Positions 58,101-64,000 of a DNA stretch of 64,000 bases are shown one piece after another (the stretch's first letter is position 1; each line of letters opens with the position of its first letter). The notes under the pieces are model-generated. The model was not told the DNA's origin and did no database searches. It saw only the letters and a program-made list of their open reading frames with translations. This DNA comes from Daldinia sp. FL1419. Taxonomy: Eukaryota > Ascomycota > Sordariomycetes > Xylariales > Hypoxylaceae. The DNA lies in contig MU623410.1 of assembly GCA_025201765.1 (NCBI GenBank), forward strand, positions 120,620 through 184,619. The letters run 5' to 3'. The translations under genes and the position numbers were made by a program.

Positions 58101-59460
58101 CAAATGATATGTAAGATGTCAATCAACGAGGATCCCACCGAAATCAAAATTTGGGTCCATTCACAAGCTCGTCAGAGATATGGACCTAGTTGCAGCAATA
58201 AATAGTAGGTACCTAGCCAGGTAGTTATCGATTTCATAAGTTACATAAAGTTACATAATCGTGGATACATTCCCGTTTAATTTCCAGCTAATTCCCCATC
58301 GATGCCCACTCCAAACGACTCCAAGCGACCACTCACAACGCTTGTAACAATTTACGGACCCAAACACTCGGAATACCAATCATCATCTATCCGACCCCAT
58401 CGGTGCAAACGTGCTTAAGACCGATGATCGTACACTAGACGAGGCCTTGAGTGGACCTATATCATCTGATACGTCAATTGGCTCATGCGTTACGTATCTA
58501 CAAGAGAGTCAGGGAATTGAAGAATTAAGATTTCCACGGGCGTTGGAAACTGAGTCTTACTGCGCGAAACTTACCAAGATAACTATGATGGGTTTCCCGG
58601 AAGCCTGCGAGGCTCCCACATCTACGTTGACATTGACAAGCAGCACCTAGAAGTCTAGAAATCCAGAAATAAGCTCGGCGCCATAGCTTCCACCCGATGT
58701 CAAGATCAGATGACGTGCTGCCCCCTCCCCGTTGTCAGTTCCTCCATTACATAACTACAGACAATAATAGCTATGCAGCTCCTACGTCAAGTTAATAGTC
58801 AGCTCTACCGAAGTTGGGTCAACGATCCGCAAGTCCGGAACAGGCTCAGAAGTTGGCTCAGAAGTTGTCTCGTCGGTTAGTTTCGAACGAAGCTACGTCT
58901 ACCATCGTGATAGGTCATATATAAGTCATTGCACAGCAAAAAGTACGGCCGAAACCCTTGTCGGCCCTTTGCTTTGGGAATACACTACATACTGACTCGA
59001 GAGCGAGAGGAACCCGCTCTCGCCTGGTCAATCAGTGGGCTGGTGGGCTGGTGGATTCGTGACAGTACATACATACATACATTAGAAGTCCTATCCACAA
59101 TTCACAATCTCGAAAACCCCCAGTCCACTATTCTTTACCAATGTGCAGTAACAACATAGCCTGCCCCCTACATAACACACCCGAGCTAACGGCACCGGTT
59201 GCCCCAAGAAAACCAGTAGCTTTAACCACACAGCAAAACTTTCATAACCACACAACCCATCCACTTTCCACGTGAGTTGGTGGCCCGACCACAACACACT
59301 TAATTTGTATGGGATCTAGTCCATCCCCCAACTAAAAACGGAAAAAACAGAAAACTACCCAGTTGCATTTTTATTTAGGGCCAATTTCAGGGCATATAGC
59401 ACCTTCCCCAGCCTGAATTTCAAATACCTGTAGTGCTTTTGCAGCATCAAAATTGGTGGC

Positions 59461-59505
59461 CTAATCAATCTAATCAATCTAACCAATTTAACTAATTTAA
59501 CCAAT
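59461..59505. repeat. 9-bp tandem array, five units
   Basis: CTAATCAAT twice, then CTAACCAAT, TTAACTAAT and TTAACCAAT, at an exact 9-base period inside the inverted-repeat element. Confidence 0.8.
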
Positions 59506-59560
59506 CAAATGCGCACGATCGGAATTTGTATTATTATAATAACCGATTGAATAGATGCAT

Positions 59561-59635
59561 GGCTAAGAGGAGTGGCTAAGAGGAGTGGCTGAGAGGAGTG
59601 GCTGAAAGGAGTGGCTGAGAGGAGTGGCTAAGAAG
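59561..59635. repeat. 13-bp tandem array, nearly six units
   Basis: Unit GGCTAAGAGGAGT with G/A variants (GGCTGAGAGGAGT, GGCTGAAAGGAGT), five full copies plus a partial one ending AGAAG. It is strongly purine-biased on the plus strand and lies within the inverted-repeat element. Confidence 0.85.
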
Positions 59636-59660
59636 CTATTTGAATTTTTGTAAAATAATT

Positions 59661-59696
59661 GAATTCATTGAATTCATTGAATTTATTGAATTTATT
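59661..59696. repeat. 9-bp tandem array, four units
   Basis: GAATTCATT twice, then GAATTTATT twice, at an exact 9-base period. It lies between the 13-bp array and the right terminal repeat of the element. Confidence 0.8.
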
Positions 59697-61911
59697 GATG
59701 CGACCGGGCAAAATTCTGATTTAGTTGGGGGATAGATTAAACCCCTTACAAATTAGGTGTGTTGTGGTTGGGCCACTAACTCACGTGGAAAGTGGATGGG
59801 TTGTGTGGTTATGAAAGTTTTGCTGTGTGGTTAAAAATACCGCAAGAAAACGTTACCGTTTACAAGGGACTCTAGTTCGTTGGACTTGTTGGGCCGCAGC
59901 GACTCACTCCTCGACAACTAGGGAACAAAGAGGAGATCTATTTTAGCAAAGCCAGGCCACGAACTTTGCAGACTTAAACTACGTCTGAGTTGAGTTTCCG
60001 CATGTCTTAAACCGCCACCCCTAATAAACTAGGTTATATAGACCTATTCACCAGATCGCTCTAGTCCACGTGTTAGTTATGTCCCGCAGCATCGTTTACA
60101 CTTTCCATGGTCTTGCGCGCGCGTAGCCAAGCAAGTGGCCAGCCGCGGGGTCGTCTACCGCATACGTGTCGACTAGATTTATGACGCGGTTATTGACACG
60201 AAGTCCCGCCGTCATCAATGACAAAAATATCACTAACGAAGTCATCGTAACTTAGCAGAGCGGTCTAGAATCACGTCTTTAATATTCCGAGTTGCTTTAC
60301 AACGACATCATGAGAACTTTATCGATATATTTCCGAGTTTCCGAAGGTGTCTAGGTAATCTGCTATCCGTGCTCATGACCATATTGAATCAGCAATTGTC
60401 TACGGAACTAATAAATCTCTTATCGTGAGGATACCCTTAACTAAGACTCAATATCCAACAAGTATTCCACTCTCAAGTCTAGGTCGAGGGGTCAAGAGGA
60501 CCGACCTTTTCAACTCTTAGTAGGCGATTTATACCGTATTGTGACAATAAGACTCACGATCCAATATTTGATAGCCATAGTAAAGAACCAAGCAGTAAAG
60601 GAACCGTTTCAAGCTTAAAAATGGCAATACATACCCAATGGATTGATTCAACTTCGCCAGAACGACTGAGATGTGTGAAACCCAGGCCGGCTACCTACAT
60701 AAGGGTACTCTGTTGAGGAATACAACCGAAATAGTATGAGGGATAGTCCCTCTTGCCTGCGGTGTAGCCTTATTGGCGCCTTATTCAGGTTACCTTTTTA
60801 CTTTTACGGCCTTCTTTACGACTGGTTAGGGGATCGTCCATTGTCTTGGTTGTCTTACTTGGTAATGAAGGATCATACCAATAGTCGCCCAACTAAGGTA
60901 AACCACGACGTGATCTCTACTACGCCACCGCGTGAGCAAGTTGGCGAGGCCGTTGATCTTCGATCTCTCGGCGATGCTTGAAATTAGGCTAAGAATCAAT
61001 GTGGTGTATCCCGCTTTTGTGAACACATGATACTTACATAGTAGCAAAGGCCGGCATCGGTTACGGCACTCCTAATGCCAGCTGGTCCAGCTCTTGTGTC
61101 CAAATCGCCCCGTCTGAAGTCCGAGATGCGGCACGGCCGGTTACACTAGATCGATTCCAACGTATACAGATTACAGGAAAGTCAGGGTTCAAATGTAGAT
61201 TCTCTCATTAATCCTCAAGGGTAGCGGGAAATTTATTAGAGACGGACCATGCCAAGCGGCGCTTCTTCACATACATAAGAGTACACCCTCATTTCAAGCC
61301 AACATGGACGCCTCAACCCAGTTAAGCAAGCAAGCAGAAGCAAAAAAAGGAATAATTTCGCCTCTTTCCCACGCTCAGCGAATGGTCGAGGCCCCCGGTT
61401 ATCTGCGTCACTCGAGTTACACAGCTTTCTCAGTAACCGAAACCAGTTTGTCACACTGGCCTTGGTTGATCAAACAATACTTTTTTTTTTCTCGAATCGG
61501 CGACCTTTTTATTTTTCTATCTCCATTAGACTCAAGCCATGTTCATAGCGCAAAAGGGGAATGAGTAAACAGCCGGTCTAAAACCCCCTCAGGGCTCAAG
61601 CAAACTTAACTAGGAACAACCCAAGCCCATTTCAGATAATGCGTCAGGCCACAAAATGGCTGCGCGTATCCCAATACCTAGCAGCCCAAGGTAATCTTTG
61701 TTTGCAACGGGCGAAGCAATAGTCTCAATGCTAGAGGGCACGGAATACCTCCTATCAAAGCCACCAACAAACGCCGTGGCAAGCCTATGAGGTATCAGAC
61801 GGTTGGTACCCGGTACCGAGACGTGCGCGTATCCGGAAATCCTCGGTGCTCGACATCCGCATCCCGGGCTCCATACTCCCATGCTCCCCCCCCATCTTAT
61901 CCCCCCTTTCC

Positions 61912-62403
61912 TTACCAGCCCATATTACGGTTAGCCCCTCCCACCAACAGCTCCGCCCTCTCTGTTCGTCGTCCTACACCCACTCCCTTACCGCCCCACC
62001 CCGACTCTACCATGCTCATTCTGATTCTGTCTCTTAGCCTTCGGCGGTTCTTCCTCCTCTGCCGGTGAGAAGTGATGTAATCGCTATAGTTATAATTATT
62101 CCTCGACCGCGGGCGCAGCTGCTGCGGCCACTCGAAAACGGGATCGAGCCACCGCTCGGGCACGCCCGTGGACGTGGTTAGCATCTGCCGGCCTAGAATG
62201 TGCTGCCAGCAGTGGGCGAGGACGCAGACCAGCGTTAGGAGCAGCACGACGCTGACTATAGCCACGGCCATGGCGGTAATGAATGCTTTCGGGAAGTCCT
62301 CTGGGACCGGGAGTTCGTTGCCGTTGTCACCTGGGTCGCCTGCAAGGCATGGCGTTGCGTAGAGAAAGAGAATAGAGGTGATGATGGGGGCCAGGGACGT
62401 CAT
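61912..62403 (-). CDS. Small single-pass membrane protein with basic tail, unknown function
   Basis: Uninterrupted frame of 163 residues from the ATG at 62403 (MTSLAPIITSILFLYATPC, then LAGDPGDNG), which reads as a signal peptide with cleavage near residue 22. A short acidic lumenal segment (NELPVPEDFPKAF) is followed by one strong helix (ITAMAVAIVSVVLLLTLVCVLAHCW). The cytosolic tail has a basic cluster (RQRRKNRRRLRDRIR) and a Gly-rich end. The frame continues upstream to 62637, but that extension lacks a signal-like start, so 62403 is preferred. I recognise no family. The signal-anchor-basic layout resembles small fungal membrane adaptors, but no role can be assigned. Confidence 0.6.
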   Translation of the reverse strand: MTSLAPIITSILFLYATPCLAGDPGDNGNELPVPEDFPKAFITAMAVAIVSVVLLLTLVCVLAHCWQHILGRQMLTTSTGVPERWLDPVFEWPQQLRPRSRNNYNYSDYITSHRQRRKNRRRLRDRIRMSMVESGWGGKGVGVGRRTERAELLVGGANRNMGW

Positions 62404-63779
62404 CTTTCCAGTTCGGTACCACGGTTGACGGTCGTTGGAAGGTCCAGAAAGGAGAGATGCACTTGCAATATCAGTGCCTTCGTGTCTCGACATCGAAGAA
62501 AGACGCAGATGTGCGTAAGGTAGATTTGCCGATCCGTCCGAGATGCTAAATAGGTAGATGGGCGATTCCCTCAACGGCAACATCTCCAGAAAGCCAAAGA
62601 AGCTATTTACACCTACAGCAGGCCAAGCTGTTTCCATAGAATCATCATTATTTTTGCTACCTTCGTATTATTCACCACTGTTGTCCTCGGCGCCCGTCGA
62701 TCACGGCGGATACGAGGCGAGAAACAGGTTACGGAAAACTTAAACGGGTACCGGGACGTGCGCGCGACCTGGGATTGCCCGCGAAGAAGAGAAAGGGTAA
62801 GTTTGGAATCATGTACATCTTGGATACCCGCCGGGTTCTTTTCTGAAAACCGGGATTTTATCGATGCTGGAATATGTATCCCTGGGGGTGATGATGCCGT
62901 CTTCTATGTTTAGAACTTTTGTGAACTTTGTTGTGCTCTTGCTGCTCGTATCTTGAGATTGGGGATGGTGGCACTTGTTGGAGCCATTGTCAGTTAATAC
63001 TTGTAGAAAAGAAAGGCTTAACTACCTATTTATATGGTAGGTAGTTACAGGTAGGTATTTATCTTGAATTATTACGCAGTCTAATAATAACTTATCAAGA
63101 ATTCACATTCGGGGCTGGAAGATATGAGTCTAGTCTGATCTGCATTGTATTCATTCATCCAACCTTGGCCGGGATGGTCAATTCCAAGTCGGCGTGTCCC
63201 AAAATATAGGTATACACCTATTCCAACTTCTTGATCCGATGCCATGCACCCTAATCAATCATCAAATAGACACAATCTCGTTATTAATATTTGAATATGT
63301 GACCAGGGGCGCAGAAAAGGTGTTTATCGGCAAATGGACATGACGTCGTGAAGACTATGTTATATATAGCTTCTTACCTCTTTCTTTCTTCAATCCTACA
63401 CATACATCCCTAACCCAGGTTCTATCCAACGGCGTACTCTCCTAGCCGTCATCCCATACTTCGGGTTGATTTGGCAATTCAAAGTTGGGTATCGACGTGG
63501 ACGACGACCTTGGGGAGGATTGAAACGGATCAAGATTCCCAACGGAAGGCTTCTCAGCATTTTCTCGCGCTCTCCCTAGCGTAATAATAAATTGATAGTA
63601 CGAATAGTACAATTCAAAAACATTACGAAATCAATCAAGAGCATCATCATCATCATACGATATGAATATGTTTGCGCGATGCAATACCATCCATCTAAAG
63701 CAAGCTAGCAAAGACAAATTAAAAAGGGTAACGTGCCGCACAAGTCAACCGATCAAACAAGTCAACCGATCAGCCGAAA
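62404..63779. other. Right-hand intergenic region
   Basis: No gene supported. A TAGGTA cluster lies at 63025-63057, and AAGTCAACCGATCA is directly repeated near 63743-63772. Confidence 0.5.
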
Positions 63780-64000
63780 TATAACCGAAAATCAAAGAAA
63801 TTTAAAAATTGTAACTTTACGAATTCTTAATTTTATTTTTTCAAATTTTAATATGTTTTATATTATATAAATCCAATATCATAAAAAAATTGAAAAAATT
63901 CTCCTGGGGGTATAGAAGAAGTTGGTTAAAATATCAACTGTTTTAGACCCACTTTTCCGTTTTTTATTTTTAATAAATTGAAAAAAATCGTACAAAATTT
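63780..64000. repeat. AT-rich tract at the window edge
   Basis: The last 220 bases are dominated by A/T words (TTTAAAAATTG, TATATTATATAAAT), much like the 14.2-15.2 kb block, with only brief GC patches. It probably begins another decayed repeat that continues beyond the window. Confidence 0.5.

Larger units (their letters stand above)
59219..59837. mobile_element. MITE-like element with terminal inverted repeats of about 110 bp
   Basis: The left terminus (59221-59330: TTTAACCACACAGCAAAAC onward) is repeated as its reverse complement at the right terminus (about 59725-59835, ending GCTGTGTGGTTAAA). Over the outer 90 bases only about three differences are seen, all of C/T or G/A type. Similarity weakens but continues to a shared ATCCCCCAACTAA segment. 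Each end abuts the dinucleotide TA (59217-59218 and 59838-59839), consistent with TA target duplication as in Tc1/mariner-derived elements; the exact ends are uncertain. No transposase frame fits in 0.6 kb, so it is non-autonomous. Its interior carries three tandem arrays. Confidence 0.75.
55137..61911. other. 6.8 kb gene-poor region upstream of VeA
   Basis: No gene is supported over 6.8 kb. VeA's promoter and leader occupy the left end. The minus-strand frame 55744-56151 is motif-free. A plus-strand frame at 60736-60981 contains a hydrophobic stretch (LFRLPFYFYGLLYDWL) but no family signature. The main structure is the inverted-repeat element at 59.2-59.8 kb, listed separately. The rest is ordinary AT-leaning spacer. 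Confidence 0.45.

Noticed and set aside
1..64000. tRNA, 5S rRNA, CRISPR arrays, biosynthetic clusters
   Set aside because: By eye I found no cloverleaf with a matching T-arm, no 5S-like sequence, no regularly spaced repeats with unique spacers and no core synthase gene. A tRNAscan-SE or Infernal run would be decisive for the RNAs.

Overview
The window reads as nuclear DNA of a filamentous ascomycete, most likely a sordariomycete. The genes carry short introns (mostly 50-80 bp) with GTRNGT donors and CTAAC/CTGAC-type branch sites. The gene set includes fungal-specific families: a VeA velvet protein, a Zn2Cys6 regulator of the sterol-uptake type, an MGA2/SPT23-type membrane transcription factor, a GH128 wall glucanase and a SAT4-type rhodopsin-like protein. 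There are no operons, and long AT-rich or low-complexity spacers separate the genes. All exon junctions were worked out by eye from splice signals, reading frame and remembered family conservation. No alignment was run.

Layout, left to right. 0.3-2.0 kb (+): PA-TM-RING ubiquitin ligase. 3.5-6.1 kb (+): an intron-rich seven-helix membrane protein of unknown function in ten exons, most too short to stand out as open frames. 7.2-8.4 kb (-): secreted GH128 protein with a long proline linker. 12.2-12.9 kb (+): broken phosphotransferase (APH-like) gene lacking its catalytic core. 13.7-15.3 kb: small hairpin elements on both sides of a roughly 0.9 kb very AT-rich block that looks like a decayed repeat. 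16.3-17.7 kb (-): rhodopsin-like membrane protein. 22.2-23.9 kb (+): Zn2Cys6 factor. 25.8-30.1 kb (-): MGA2/SPT23 homologue. 34.3-36.6 kb (-): Nha1-type alkali cation/proton antiporter. 37.8-38.9 kb (-): RNase H1 with two hybrid-binding domains. 39.9-41.4 kb (-): Tad3, the non-catalytic tRNA adenosine deaminase subunit. 46.1-48.9 kb (+): 6-phosphofructo-2-kinase/fructose-2,6-bisphosphatase. 50.6-52.2 kb (-): low-complexity protein of unknown function. 53.6-55.1 kb (-): VeA. 59.2-59.8 kb: terminal-inverted-repeat element whose interior holds three tandem arrays. 61.9-62.4 kb (-): small single-pass membrane protein. The right edge runs into another AT-rich tract.

The genes are mostly unrelated housekeeping and regulatory loci, so I see no biosynthetic cluster and no defence-type system. 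Two themes recur: lipid/sterol regulation (the Zn2Cys6 factor and the MGA2 homologue are convergent neighbours) and membrane sensing (two seven-helix proteins). The least explained items are the ten-exon seven-helix gene, the 59.2 kb inverted-repeat element, and the pair of hairpins sharing a core on either side of the AT-rich block.
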